From Leptodactylus fallax (taxonomy: Eukaryota > Chordata > Amphibia > Anura > Leptodactylidae), in NCBI GenBank assembly GCA_947044405.1, contig CAMRHE010000458.1, positions 1,337,271 to 1,401,270 on the forward strand: a stretch of 64,000 nt of DNA, written 5' to 3'. The translations under genes were made by a program, and so were the position numbers. Below, piece by piece: positions 34,508 to 46,358 of this stretch. The notes under the pieces were generated by a model. It did no database searches, was not told the DNA's origin, and worked only from the letters and a program-made list of their open reading frames with translations. Each line of letters begins with the position of its first letter. Position 1 is the stretch's first letter.

Positions 34508-35748
34508 ATGGTCCAGAAGCGTAAGAACACGACTGGCCCATCCAAACTACTGGATTTTTTCTTTCGAACTCCCTCGGAGTCCAGCCAAGATGGCGCCGGC
34601 TTCCAACTCTTGGCCTCAGATCAAGGCGACGCGCCTGAGGCCTTGTCGGGAAGACGTGCTAGGTCAGTGCCGCCTGCGACTCGTCACTCCGGTTCCACTG
34701 CCCGCAACTCCTCTCCCTCCAGTCCTGCGTCTGATGGTGAGACCTCCGCGGCGTGTGCACTTACCTCAGGGAGGCCTGCGCGCGCTGGCAGCTCCCCGGC
34801 CTCACCTGACTCTGGAAGCTTGCGCAAACAGCGCCAATGTCTCTCCTCGGGGCTCTCTCCTGCTGGACAAGTAGGCCACGGTTCTCCTGACCCTTTGCAT
34901 CCCTCATCTCCTCCTGATTTTTTAGAGGGTCTGCCGACTTCAGATGCCCCGCTCACAGAATCGTCTATGAAAGCTATGTTACAGACCCTGCATCGATCTC
35001 TGCAGCAAAGCTTTGCCTCCTTAGTGGCTCCTATTCATTCCTCCATACAAGATCTAGGGGGTAGAGTTCATCATATTGTAACTAAATTTGGTGACTTTGT
35101 CTCATCCCATAACCAACTTATTGATGCTCATTATGACCATGAGGACGCCATTACTCAACTTCGACTGAAAGTGGCTGACCTAGAAGATCGCTTCAGGTGG
35201 AATAATGTGAAACTTAGAGGGCTGCCTGAATCCGTCCCTAATGCGGATCTTGCATCCTACCTGCAGGACTTTATCAGAGCTGTCTTGCCTAACTCTGCCC
35301 CAAGAGATCTTATTATAGATAGAGCACATCGGCTTCCCAAACTGATGATATTCCTCGAGATGTTATTGCAAAAATACACTTTTTCCATATTAAAGATATG
35401 TTCATGCAGGCTACTAGGAAGAAAGATTCCCTCCCGGACCCATATAAGGATATTTCAGTCTATGCGGACTTGTCGACTGCTACTCTACAACAACGGCGAC
35501 TCTTGGCCCCGATCACAGCCATATTGAGAGATAACCAGATCAAGTACAGATGGGGCTTTCCAGTCTGTCTTCTCGTTTCGCATGAAGAAGATCTTTATGT
35601 GTTGAAATCCCTAGAAGATGGCTGTAAATTTCTTAAAAGATGGAATCTTCGACTCCCGGATCTGGAAAGTGTTCCTAAAGCTGCTCCTTCCCGTGTTAAG
35701 GAACTGTGGAACAAGGTTGACAAGCGGGGGAAGATTGCCCGCCCATAA
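34508..35748 (+). pseudogene. LINE ORF1 (RNA-binding, coiled-coil), one frameshift
   Basis: The start MVQKRKNT at 34508 (an upstream in-frame ATG at 34364 lies before the element and is not used). It has a Pro/Ser/Ala-rich N-terminal region and a coiled-coil-prone segment around residues 160-235. Then comes the LINE-1 ORF1-type motif KVADLEDRFRWNNVKLRGLPE, the start of the RRM-like domain, and IDRAHRLPK. Near 35345 a one-base change shifts the frame; the C-terminal domain continues from about 35347 to 35748 (..LLVSHEEDLYVLKSLED..). ORF1p coats LINE RNA. About 413 codons in total. Confidence 0.88.
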
Positions 35749-35971
35749 ACGTAGTTTATGGACAATGTATTTTCACCTTTGGTTCTTGTCTCTTGTCTTG
35801 TGTCTTCCCTCCCTCTGTGTTTCTACCCTTTCTTTTCTTTGGAGGTCATGTATTATCTCTTGCTCCTTGGGCAGGTGGTTAATGGCTGTTCCTCTGTTGC
35901 AGAACGTTGCGGGCTCGCCTCTCTTCGTGGGGGTGGTAAGTCGGTTTTGAGCTTGCAGCTCTGTGGGCGTC

Positions 35972-38900
35972 ATGGCTATCACCTTTGTTTCCCTTAATGT
36001 TAGGGGCCTAAACTGCCCTAGCAAATGCTCCTTTTTATGGTCTGAGGCTAGGTCTCTCTCCTGCGACGTCCTTTGTGTCCAGGAGACTCACCTATTTAGC
36101 AAGGACGCACATAGGGTCCATAACTCCAGCTTTCCCAGAATATTTCAGTCACATTATTCCTCTAAATCTAGGGGTGTTTTAATTGCTTTTAAACATATGG
36201 TATGTTTCCAATTGATAGAGGAGAGGATCGATCCTAAGGGTCGATACGTAATTCTAGTGGGTCATCTTAATAACGTTCTCTGCACTTTGGTTTCAGTTTA
36301 CGCACCTAACACTCACCAACTTAGATTCCTTAATAGGACTATGCGCCTAGTGTCTCGGGTTAGGCAGTTGGTCTCCTCCTCTGCGGAGATTTCAATTTGA
36401 CGGTGGACCAGTCTATGGATTCATCTTCCTTGTCCCGCAGGGGGGCCCCTCACTGCAGACCTTTCTAGACCTTAATGATTTATATGATGTTTGGAGAGCT
36501 CACCACAGTGCCGAGAGGGATTACTCCTACCACTCACATGTACATAACAGTTATTCTAGAATTGATATGTTTTTGGTAGATAGATTCTGGCTCTCAGCGG
36601 CCTCTCGGTCCGCGATTGATACGATAAAGTGGTCTGATCACGCTCTGGTCACCCTTACGGTGGATGAGCCTGGCCATTCCTCCCCGACCTACCTTTGGAG
36701 ATGTAATTCTTTTCACCAATCCCACTCATAGAGCTTCTATTGAGGGGGACCTTCGAGACTATTTTGCAAATAATGACAACCCTGAAGTTGGGATCGTCCC
36801 CTTATGGAATGCGCATAAAGCCTACATACGGGGATCGTTCATCAGACTGGGATATGTAGTTAAGAAGTCTCGGCAGGCCCAGCTCTCTAGCCTCCTGGGG
36901 GACCTTAAGTCTAAGGAACATCTTAATAAATCCACTCCCTCCCCGTATAATGCGGAGCAGCTCTTCCTCGCTAGGCAGTGTCTATGCGACTTATTGTTAT
37001 TTGATTATGAAAAGTCCTTGAAAAAACTGAAGATTAGATACTACTCTCAGGAAAATCGTGCGGGTAGACTGTTGGCGACTAAACTAAAGAAAAAACACCT
37101 TAGGTCTTGCATCCCTTTCATTCTTGCACTGGTCTCTAAAGGTAAATTGGTCAGTCCCTCAGACATTGCAGATCAGTTTAGTAGATATTATGCTGGCCTC
37201 TATAACCTTTGTGATGACCCTTCCACTCCACAACCCACTAATGTAGCTATTTCAGCTTTCTTGGACTCTCTTCATCTACCTTCCCTTTCCTCCTTGCAGG
37301 CGCAGCATCTTGACAGGCCCATCTCCGCAGAGGAGATAGCTGAAGTAGTTGCTTCTCTCCCCAGTAGGAAATCTCCTGGACCAGGCAGCATGACAAATGA
37401 CTACTATAAAACCTTCTCCCCTATCCTACTTCCCCACTTGACGAAATTCTTTAACTCGGCGATGTCATCGGGCTCGATTCCCAAGGAGAATCAGGAGGCT
37501 CTGATCATCACGATCCCTAAACCAGGGGAATCTACAGATTCTCCCCAAAACTTCTGCCCCATCTCTTTATTGAATATAGATGTTAAGATATACGTAAAAC
37601 TTTTAGCTAGAAGACTGGCCTCACTGATCCCCCTTTTAGTTTTTCCTGATCAGGTGGGCTTTGTCGCTGGTCGACAGGCCCCTGATAACACTAGGAGAGT
37701 ACTGAACCTTTTGCATCACATAGAGAGAGGTAGGTTTCCAGCGGTGATATTGGCACTTGACGCTGAGAAGGCGTTCGATCGCATTCACTGGTTGTTCGCC
37801 TTCTCGGCTTTAAGACAGATGGGTATGGGTGGTCCGTTTCTATTGGCCATAACTGCCCTGTATTCCACACCCTCCGTGAGAGTTTTTGTTACTGGAGCCT
37901 TATCTACTCATTTTGCTATCAACAATGGTACCCGACAGGGTTGCCCCTTGTCCCCACTAATATTTATCCTCTCTATTGAAGATCTAGCATGTGCTCTTAG
38001 AGCACATCCTGGTGTTGGTGGGGTGATGGTGGCGGGCCATTCTCATGTCATCTCACTCTATGCTGACGAGGTTATCTTGTCTCTCACTGACCCGGGTCCG
38101 TCCCTTTCGGCCTCTCTTGAATTAATTGAATTATTTAGTGCTTTATCCTACTACAAATTAAATATATCCAAGACCCAAATCCTTCTATTAAATCTTACCA
38201 AACTGGAAATTTCCCATCTGCAGCAAAACTATCCTTTTGACTGGTGATTTGACAATATTCAATACTTGGGGGTCTCACTCACTCCTGCCCATTCCTCACT
38301 ATATCTAGCGAACTACTCCCCCCTCCTTCAGACCTTACAGACTGAGACGGACCGGATGGGCTTGACGGAGATTTCCTGGCTGGGTAGAATCGCGGCCTTT
38401 AAGATGTTTCTCCTTCCCCGTCTTTTATACCTCTTCTGCACCTTGCCTATTGCCTTACCCCCTTCCTTTTTTAAATTGGTCAACGGTCTGCTCACTAGAT
38501 TTTTATCTGGGTGGGCAAGAAACCCCGCCCAGCTTGCCCGATTTTGACTAGAGCTGGCAACCTTGGCGGTCTAGGTGTTCCTGACATACATGGGTACTAT
38601 ATTGCTACTTTGGTCTCCTCGGTAGCGAATGGCTTGGCTAGGGAGGAAGAGCTCCACTGGATCCATATTGAAAAGTCTTATTTTCCTGCTACGGAGTATC
38701 GAGAAATACTTTTTGCCTCTTTCTGGATTAGTGTGGATAGCTACAGTTGTTCGCCTTTTACTAGATACTCTGTCACAGCCTGGAAATATGCTTACTCTCA
38801 CGCGTGTAGTTCAGAGTTGCTAGATAGATCCAATATTCCGTTCAGAGTGTTCTCTATATGATCCCTTCCTTGAGGCTGGAGAGCTGGATCGCAAAGGGTG

Positions 38901-39649
38901 TGCATTTTGTTTCTCAACTATTTCAAGATGGGAACCTAAGAGATTTCGCATCATTGTCTGCAGAATTTGAATTGCCTAAGAACGACTTTTATAAATTCCT
39001 TCAAGTGCGTCATTGCCTACAAAAACATGACTTTTTCCAAGTAAGATACAACCCTGATGTCTTTTTCCTACTACGTTCATCTCGGAAAGGTCTTAGGTCG
39101 ATTTATTATTCTATTGACCCTCGATCCTCCTTCCAGAAGACTGATCCTATCCATCTTTGGGAGAGAGCTCTCGATAAGTCCTGGACTCCTAAGGAGTGCC
39201 AGAAGGCCTTTGCTTTATTCCGTACTTCCCTAGCTTGTAGCTCTCATGTGGAGACAGCATATAAGGTGGTTCTCAGGTGGTATCTTCCCCCGGCTCGAAT
39301 TCATCGAATGTTTCCTAATTCTTCTTCTCTTTGCTGGAGGCTATGTGGGGGAGTGGGTACATTGTTGCACACCTTTTGGGCTTGTCCTCATCTTGCTAAA
39401 TATTGGAAGGAGGTTTTTGACCTTCTGGATGGCCTTCTGGGGTGCTCTATGCTCTGGACTCCCCAGCTGGCTATGCTTAATTTAGAGATGGACATGCTCC
39501 CTCCTCCCCATCGCAAACTGGGCTGTAAGATTTTGGTGATGGCCAAATTGGTTGTTGCTCGAAAATGGAAACAACCTTTGCCCCCTTCCTTGCAAGACCT
39601 GTTGACACTTATTGATACCACTCACTCGTATGAACGTGTTATTGCATAG
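35972..39649 (+). pseudogene. LINE ORF2: APE endonuclease and reverse transcriptase, broken
   Basis: ATG at 35972. The APE endonuclease is recognised by FVSLNVRGLN, VLCVQETHL (catalytic Glu), then, after a frameshift near 36390, CGDFNLTVD and KWSDHALVTL (catalytic His) near 36630. RT from about 37370: SLPSRKSPGPG, FCPISLLNIDVKIYVKLLA, ILALDAEKAFDRI (catalytic Asp), NNGTRQGCPLSPLIF, and SLYADEVILSL at 38053-38085, where YADD has become YADE. TGA at 38245, and frameshifts near 38530 and 38860, follow. The C-terminal Cys-rich motif CWRLCGGVGTLLHTFWACPH is at about 39332. It is inactive in cis. Confidence 0.92.
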
Positions 39650-40199
39650 GGAAATCTCTCCTTTCCTAAATATAAAATAATGTGGGAGAAGTGGTTGGTG
39701 AGTCCGCATTGCTCCCCCTTGGTTAACTAGTTGGTAGCTGGTTGGTTTGCTAATTAGCCCAACTGTTCCATGGACGATCTATTCGGCTGACCAGGGGGAC
39801 GCATTCCTCCTCAAATGGATCTTTGCTCTGTGTCATTACTGCTACACTTTGAGGCATGAGTGTCAGCTCTCCGACCTGACCCTTGGCTGTTTCCCGTATC
39901 TAGAGTACCTGGTTCAGTCCAGTTAACGGCTAATCCCATCTTACCAAATAAACAAGTAAGTAAATAAATAAATTGTGGATGTTTATTCCTGCTTTTGTTA
40001 GACCTGCATTACCCCCCCCCCCCCCACTTCCTCCTCCTTTCCTTATGTGGCTTGTTTTGTCTGTGTACTTTCTCCTTATTTTTCATACGAATGTTGTATT
40101 TTACAAGTTTTGATGTTTGAGATGGAAAGTTCAAATATTTTCTATTGTCATATTTTTGAAAATTTAATAAAAAATTATTGAAACAGAAATGTATATTCC

Positions 40200-40857
40200 C
40201 ATCTTTACCTCATTGCATAAAAAGAAAGCTGAGGAAACATAAAAGATGATAAAATATCTTATAACGTTAACACAAATTATGAAGCATTTCCTATTTTTGT
40301 CCACATTTGCGGCACAGACAAATATAGGGGATTATACAAGTTTTTTTTGCTGATCTGTGATTGAGGATGACATACTGATATGTTTTTTGCAGATCAGTAT
40401 TTGCGGACAGTAAAAACTACTACAGTCATATGAAAAAAGCCTCAGAATATATCAAGAAAACTATACTCCAGCTGCTGGTGGGAAATCTCCTTTTTATCCT
40501 ACAAAATCAAGAACTGTTGAGTTAGGAAAGATAATACCTCCTGTTTTCTTTGATCATGATTCAAGCAGGGTATATATTTAATGGAAAATGTTTAGGTTAA
40601 GGTTTCTTTTCAAACCTATTATTAAGTGGATAAATATGTAAATCAATCCTCAAATTTTAAAAGTAGGTAACCATATTCAAAATCTACTGACTGCCTTAGT
40701 TAGCCATCTATAGCACAATAGGAACTGGATGATAAAAGAATAATACTTAGGGTAGAATATCCATTATAACAACATTGATTCTATCAAACCATGATATCCA
40801 GTGAACATTATAATCTATAAGGTCCTGCGTAGTACATTGTAACAGTGACGTATGATT
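40200..40857. other. No gene recognised
   Basis: Spacer between two LINE insertions, AT-rich. Confidence 0.5.
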
Positions 40858-40872
40858 AAAATCACTCGAGTT

Positions 40873-41449
40873 GCACTTTTTAGTCAGGAGGTCTCCCTTG
40901 ATCCCCTTGTTTACCTTTTTGGCCACCCCCCTAGACCCCTGGGTAGAAGGGCGTCTAGGCTTTTCCTATACTTGTGCACGGCAGCTAAGACTCTCGTAGC
41001 TAAACATTGGAAAAGTGTAGCCCCCCCTACTGGTCCTGAATTACTGGCCAGGATGAAGGCTGTGTGGAGCCTTGAGTTTCTGACTGCGAGTCTTAATAAT
41101 ACCATTGATGCCTTCCAGTCTATTTGGGCCCCATGGGACACTTACTGCACCCTGCAGGGATTCTGATCCTGGACCTACCTCCCCCATTTCCTCCTCCTCC
41201 CCCCCCCCCCCCCCTGTACTTTTCCCTTGTCTCATGTTTGTCTTCCCCCCCCCCCCTCTCTTTTTGTTTGTTTCTTTTCTTTTCCTTTCTCTCTCTTTTT
41301 AGTTGCCCCTTGGGCTTTGATTATGTGATTGCACTTCACTCTGTTTGGGGCTGTGGGTATCTGCCCCTCCCCTTCTGTTTCTATGTTTCCTTTTTTTGTA
41401 TTTTTGTATTGAAAATATCTTTAATAAAAATTACAGTTGAAAAAAAAAA
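40873..41449 (+). mobile_element. 5'-truncated L1-type LINE tail
   Basis: Contains the last ~95 codons of an ORF2 (40873-41166: FLYLCTAAKTLVAKHWK...IWAPWDTY), a C- and T-rich 3' UTR with long C runs, and 'aataaaaattacagttgaaa' leading to an A9 tail. Flanking near-repeats AAAATCACTCGAGTT (40858-40872) and AAAATCATTCAAGTT (from about 41446) look like a decayed target duplication. Confidence 0.75.
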
Positions 41450-41464
41450 TCATTCAAGTTCTTT

Positions 41465-42073
41465 AAATCACATGGTATTAATACCCCAAGTTACTTCAGT
41501 GAATCTTGTTGTTACATCTAGATGATCTACCACTACTAACTCCAGAGACACATTTAAAGCCTCAAATTTAGAGTAATATACTTTAAAATTACTCATCTTA
41601 CCCAAGTGCTCAAACCCTTCTATAATTTTAGTATATTAATTTGTCAGGCTAGTAACATAAAATAGTAGATAGTCTGCATAGAATGCCAGTTTCCACTGTA
41701 AAGAACCTCAAAGCAAGACCATGAATGTTTGTTTTCCTCCACAGTGCCACAGCCAGATGTTCAATAACTAACACCTATAACAAGGGCAATAAAGGACATC
41801 CTTTCCGCAATCCATTAAAAAGGTGTTCAATATGCCAGTCTTAATAAAATAAATTGAATCGATTACATTCAAATTTCCACAAAAACAGAAGGTAACTGAA
41901 ATTGTTTATGTTTCATCTCAAGATCTCTAATCTGCACTAACAGTGTCTTATTTTCCATCTCTTTCTCGTTATAAATGTGATCCCTGCTTAATAAATATCC
42001 CCCACAACACAAATTTAAGTGTTTCCCATTGTATAGAGATGGCTGATTGTCCTAGTGAACTTCCAAAAAGATC
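41465..42073. other. No gene recognised
   Basis: AT-rich spacer. Confidence 0.5.
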
Positions 42074-42320
42074 TTAAAGAGGACCTTTCATGTCCTCCAG
42101 CCCCGTTATGTGTCCCGGGGCTGGAGATATCGTTGCCATTAGTTTTCTGCCCATCGTCAGAAGGAATGCTCCCCCACCCTGGACTGTACTCGTCCATAGC
42201 CCTGTACTGTCAGAGGGGGCGTTCCTTACTGAACAGCGATGACGCTGAGCTGTGAGGAATGCCCCCCCAGTAGGGAAGTGAGATCTGAAGGTCTCATAAA
42301 TTTGCAGGTCTCAATTCCCG
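42074..42320 (+). repeat. TTAA-family MITE-like fragment
   Basis: Starts 'cttaaagaggacctttcatg' followed by a GC-richer block with 'gaggaatgcccccccagtag' mirrored partly by 'agaaggaatgctcccccacc'. It resembles one end of a TTAA element; no partner end was found. Confidence 0.4.
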
Positions 42321-43023
42321 ACAGTATGCGCTCTCATAAACTTGCTAATTACTCTGAATCTGAACGAGATATCATCATGATCAAGGCCTGGGTGTTGCAT
42401 CCATAATATAGGTACAAGAAAAAACAAACACTATTACACACTATTATGTGAAAGCTGCCAAATACTGATTTGTTTATGGTGACAGTCAATGGGTGAAACT
42501 GTCTTATTTGACTGAGGGGATGCTTTCCACCTTTCAGAAATGTACTAGACATTCATCTCTAGTGATAATGGCTATCGCTATTACTGTAGCTGGTAAAGTA
42601 TATTGCTAGAACAGCAGTCAGCATATTTTAGTCTATAAAGTTAAGGTACAGACAGGACAGGGACAATGTCAAATGTGAACTTTATTGATGTATGTGGGCA
42701 TGTGGTGTAAGTGTTTGGTGCAACTCTTTTGGCGCTGTTATCTGGGCTCTGGTAAATGTCTGGATCACAGCATCAATAAACAGAGGGGGATATTACATAT
42801 AAATATTATCCTTATATGTGACAAACAGAGAGAAAAAGTAAAGTATGCTTTCTGATTGATAGGAGAGGTGATAAAATGGACATAATTCTATATTATCCCC
42901 TCCCCCAGGATCACTTACATTTTATGCAGAGAAGAGGGTCTATTTTCCTTCTCTCTGTAGCCTGTCAGCTCCTCCACTTGCCCACACTGCTTGATGCTGT
43001 GATGCTGGAAGGATAGGACACTT
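42321..43023. other. No gene recognised
   Basis: Spacer; motif-less short frames only. Confidence 0.5.
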
Positions 43024-43026
43024 TAA

Positions 43027-43275
43027 GGCTAAAGCCCCACCTAGCGGGCTGGGAAACACATCACGGTTTTTCCCTCAGCGATTTCACAGAAAGTCTGCAG
43101 AGCTTTCCTCTGCAGGCTTTCTGCTTCAATTATACCTATAGGGAAATCAACGGTGTTTCCGCAGGTATAATTGACATACTGCAATTTCCAAAAATGCGAC
43201 AGTTTTGGAAATTGCAGCGTTTCCTGCAATGTGTGGATGGGATTCACTAGACTGTAAAATGCCGTGGTTTTTCCG
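43027..43275 (+). mobile_element. Harbinger-like MITE, right end missing
   Basis: TAA (43024-43026) then GGCTAAAGCCCCAC. The interior 'gaaagtctgcagagctttcc', 'attatacctatagggaaatc' and 'ttttggaaattgcagcgttt' places it with the copies at 18603, 23375 and 53586. The right inverted end is absent. Confidence 0.7.
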
Positions 43276-43386
43276 GGACTAAGACAATTTTTACTATTCC
43301 TCATATTTTCAGGTTCATGCAATACTTCCTAGCAGTTTTTCATTCACGTCCAGTATACTTACTTATGTATGTGTATAGATATATTA

Positions 43387-44576
43387 AGTTGTGCTAAAAA
43401 GTTTACATACCCCGGCAGATATTTTGGTTTTTTGGCCTATTTTCAGAGAATATGAATAATAACACAAAAACTTTTTCTCCACTCATGATTAGTGGTTTTT
43501 TGAAGCCATTTATTGTCAAACGTCTGTGTTTTCTCTTTTTAAATCATAATGACAACCAAAAACATCAAAATGACCCTGTTCAAAAGTTCACATACCCCAG
43601 TTCTTAATACCGTGTATTGCCCCCTCTAACATCAGTGACAGCTTGAAGTGTTTTGTGGTAGTTGTGGATGAGGTCAGGAGACTGAGATGGCCACTCCAGA
43701 ACCTTCACTTTCTTCTGCTGTAGCCAGTGACAGGTCGACTTAGCCTTGTGTTTTGGATCGTTGTCATGTTGGAACGTCTAAGTATGTCCCATGTGCAACT
43801 TCCTGGCTGATGAGTGCAAATTTGAATCCAGTATTTGCTGATAACGTGCTGCATTCATCTTTCCTTCAACTTTGACCAAGTTTCATGTGCCTTTGAAGTT
43901 CACACATCCCCACATCATCAGTAATCCACCTTCGTGTTTTACAGTAGGAATAGTGTTCCTTTCATCATAGGCCTTGTTGACACCTCTCCAAATGTAATGT
44001 TTATGGTTGTGACCAAAAAGTTCGATTTTTGTCTCCTCACTCCAAATTACCTTGTTCCAGAAGTTTTGAGGATTGTCTCTGTGCTGTTTGGCGTATTGAA
44101 GACGACATTCTTTGTGTCATTTGCGCAGTAATGGCTTTCTTCTGGCAACTCGACTATGCAGCCCCTTTTTCTTCAAGTGCCTCCTTATTGTGCATCTTGA
44201 AACAGCCACACCGATAGTTTTCAGAGAGTCCTGTATTTTAGCTGATGTTATGTGTGAGTTTTTCTTCGCATCCAGAACAATTTTCCGGGCAGTTGTGATC
44301 GAAATTTTGGTCGGTCTACCTGACCGTGGTTTGGTTTCTGGGCATGTTATCAGGCCAAAATCACCAAGGTATGTGAACTTTTAAACAGGGTCATTTTGAT
44401 GTTTTTGGTTGTCATTATGATTTAAAAAGAGAAAACACGGAAGTTTGACAATAAATGGCTTCAACCAACCACTAACCATGAGTGGAGAAAAAGTTTTTGT
44501 GTTATCATTCATATTCTATGAAAAAAGGCCAAAAAAACAAAATCTTCTGGGGTATGTACACTTTTTAGCACAACTG
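43387..44576 (-). mobile_element. Tc1-like transposon, second copy of the 4984 family, inverted
   Basis: TA at 43385-43386 and 44577-44578. The ends AGTTGTGCTAAAAAG (left) and CTTTTTAGCACAACTG (right) are intact. Compared with 4984-6528 it lacks about 300 bp covering the transposase start: 'ctgggcatgttatcagg' joins directly to the helix-turn-helix linker region. Confidence 0.9.
43600..44340 (-). pseudogene. Tc1 transposase without N-terminus
   Basis: On the minus strand the reading begins about 44340 with RSGRPTKI-like sequence, passes TARKIVLDAKKNSHITSAEI, the second helix-turn-helix region, then a WSDE-type catalytic block, KHYIWRGVNKAYDE and VKHEGGLLMMWGC. The [14 protein letters not shown] block lies near 43755 and PQSPDLIH near 43690. 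Frame breaks and substitutions occur. Its value is comparative: it shows one fewer A where the copy at 5.9 kb is frameshifted. Confidence 0.8.
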
Positions 44577-45399
44577 TATATATAGGTGCATCTCAATAAA
44601 TTAGAATATCTTTGAAATGTTCATTCATTTCAGTAATTCAGTAATACAGTTCATAATCAGCATCTTCCATGATTGTGTGTCCTACTGATCCAGACAGAGA
44701 AAATAAATGGTTTCAAACGATAAAACTTAACTTTTAATATTTTAATATAAAAAATACACAAAGAACGTCCACTAATCTACTAAAAGACAGATCAATGTGG
44801 TCTGTGCCTGCCTATTCAAAGTTTATACAGGATTTAAATGTTAGACAGTATTCACACTCTCCAACTTTCCACTGGACCTAGGGTGTAATTAGATACTTTC
44901 ACCACCCTTAGACTAAGGTTATAGTATCACGGCTGCATCATACAACAGGTCAGTATTTTGTCAGTTGCTCTTAGTGCTAGGAAAACAAAAACACCTGGTC
45001 CCCACACACATAATTTGTAAAGCATCACTGACTAGACTCCTGCACAGCCATGATATACCTCCACAACCCTAGTCTGTAGTATGTACATATGCCAGTAATC
45101 TAGGTACAGGTCACAGTAACTTCATTTCCTGTCATTAAAATGTTATAACCATAAGGGAAACTATGATATTCTGACCCTTATACTCAATAAACACCTATAT
45201 TGCAGCCATTACTGATATCCCCTATGTTGACTCCAGGGATATACAGCTAGCATTTCCATTAGTGACTCAAATTCCACCAACTAATCTCCAGGCTACTCAG
45301 ACTGCCCCAGTCTCCTGTCAGTCCTTCATGCCCCCAAGTGGTATGGCTTGTGGTCAACTAACTCAAAAATAGAAAATAGAAAATAAACTTGCTCTACGC

Positions 45400-45433
45400 G
45401 TTTCCCCTGTGTTATCTATATCAGGTTCATCAG
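45400..45433 (-). ncRNA. Hammerhead-ribozyme-like motif, left palindrome arm
   Basis: Minus strand CTGATGA (45433-45427), stem II ACCTG / CAGGG (four Watson-Crick pairs plus an A-G next to the core), GAAAC (45404-45400), GCGTAG. Core bases are complete. Confidence 0.6.
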
Positions 45434-46324
45434 GAGCCAATGCTAATAAACTTATCAGTTGGTCTAAGCTGCTATAAATATTTATCAAAAATGCAGTTAC
45501 AACTGCAGTTCCTGGAGCACTGATGGTGTGCTCCAGTGTATAGAGTAGCCGACGCCACACTGAGCCTTGCCTGCTTTATAAAGGTCAGCCCATTCATTCG
45601 GTGCCACCCCCCTTTCCTAATGCTGTCTACAGTGAGCCAATAGAAAGCACTAGCTCACTCCACCTATCACGCCTCCTAGGGGGTGTGTCCACCTCAGTCC
45701 TCTACTGGGTTCATGTGACTGCCGATCATGTGACCACGGTCTGGGGTTATACCTAACCTCCGACTCCTTTAGAGTACGGTTGTGATAGGATAATATGGAT
45801 CCGGATTGAACTCTGTTTTGGATATCTCCCCTCTGGTTTTATGACCTTGTATATGGAGGAATGGAGGTTAAGTATACAAAATTACCAGTTGGCTCTTGAT
45901 CATCGGAATGGCTGAGACGCAGCGGCCTCATGATCAGCAGCTTATGTAGATTAGGTGAAAATCAAATGTGAATCAGTAGATTCACTGTCTAGCGCTGGAT
46001 CACTGGAATTGTTTACATTCAGTGGTCACATGATCGGCAGTCACATGAACCCAGTAGAGGACTGAGGTGGACACACCTCCTAGGAGGCGTGATAGGTGGA
46101 GTGAGCTAGTGATTTCTATTGGCTCACTGCAGACAGCATTAGGAAAGGGGGTGGCACCGAATGAATGGGCTGACCTTTATAAAGCAGGCAAGGCTCAGTG
46201 TGGCATCGGCTACTCTATACACTGGAGCACACCATCAGTGCTCCAGGAACTGCAGTTGTAACTGCATTTTTGAAAAATATTTATAGCAGCTTAGACCAAT
46301 TGATAAGTTTATTAGCATTGGCTC

Positions 46325-46358
46325 CTGATGAACCGGATACAGATAACACAGGGGAAAC
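46325..46358 (+). ncRNA. Hammerhead-ribozyme-like motif, right palindrome arm
   Basis: CTGATGA (46325-46331), ACCGG...CAGGG, GAAAC (46354-46358), GCGTAG. Compared with the left arm, one stem base (CCTG versus CCGG) differs and weakens stem II; the core is intact. Confidence 0.55.

Larger units (their letters stand above)
34375..40183 (+). mobile_element. Full-length L1/Tx1-type LINE, 5.8 kb
   Basis: Perfect 16-bp target duplication CAGAAATGTATATTCC at 34359-34374 and 40184-40199. It starts GGGGGCGTGGTC, has a 130-bp 5' leader, ORF1 and ORF2, and a 3' UTR ending with 'aatttaataaaaaattattg'. The perfect duplication suggests a fairly recent insertion, yet both ORFs carry frameshifts. Confidence 0.92.
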
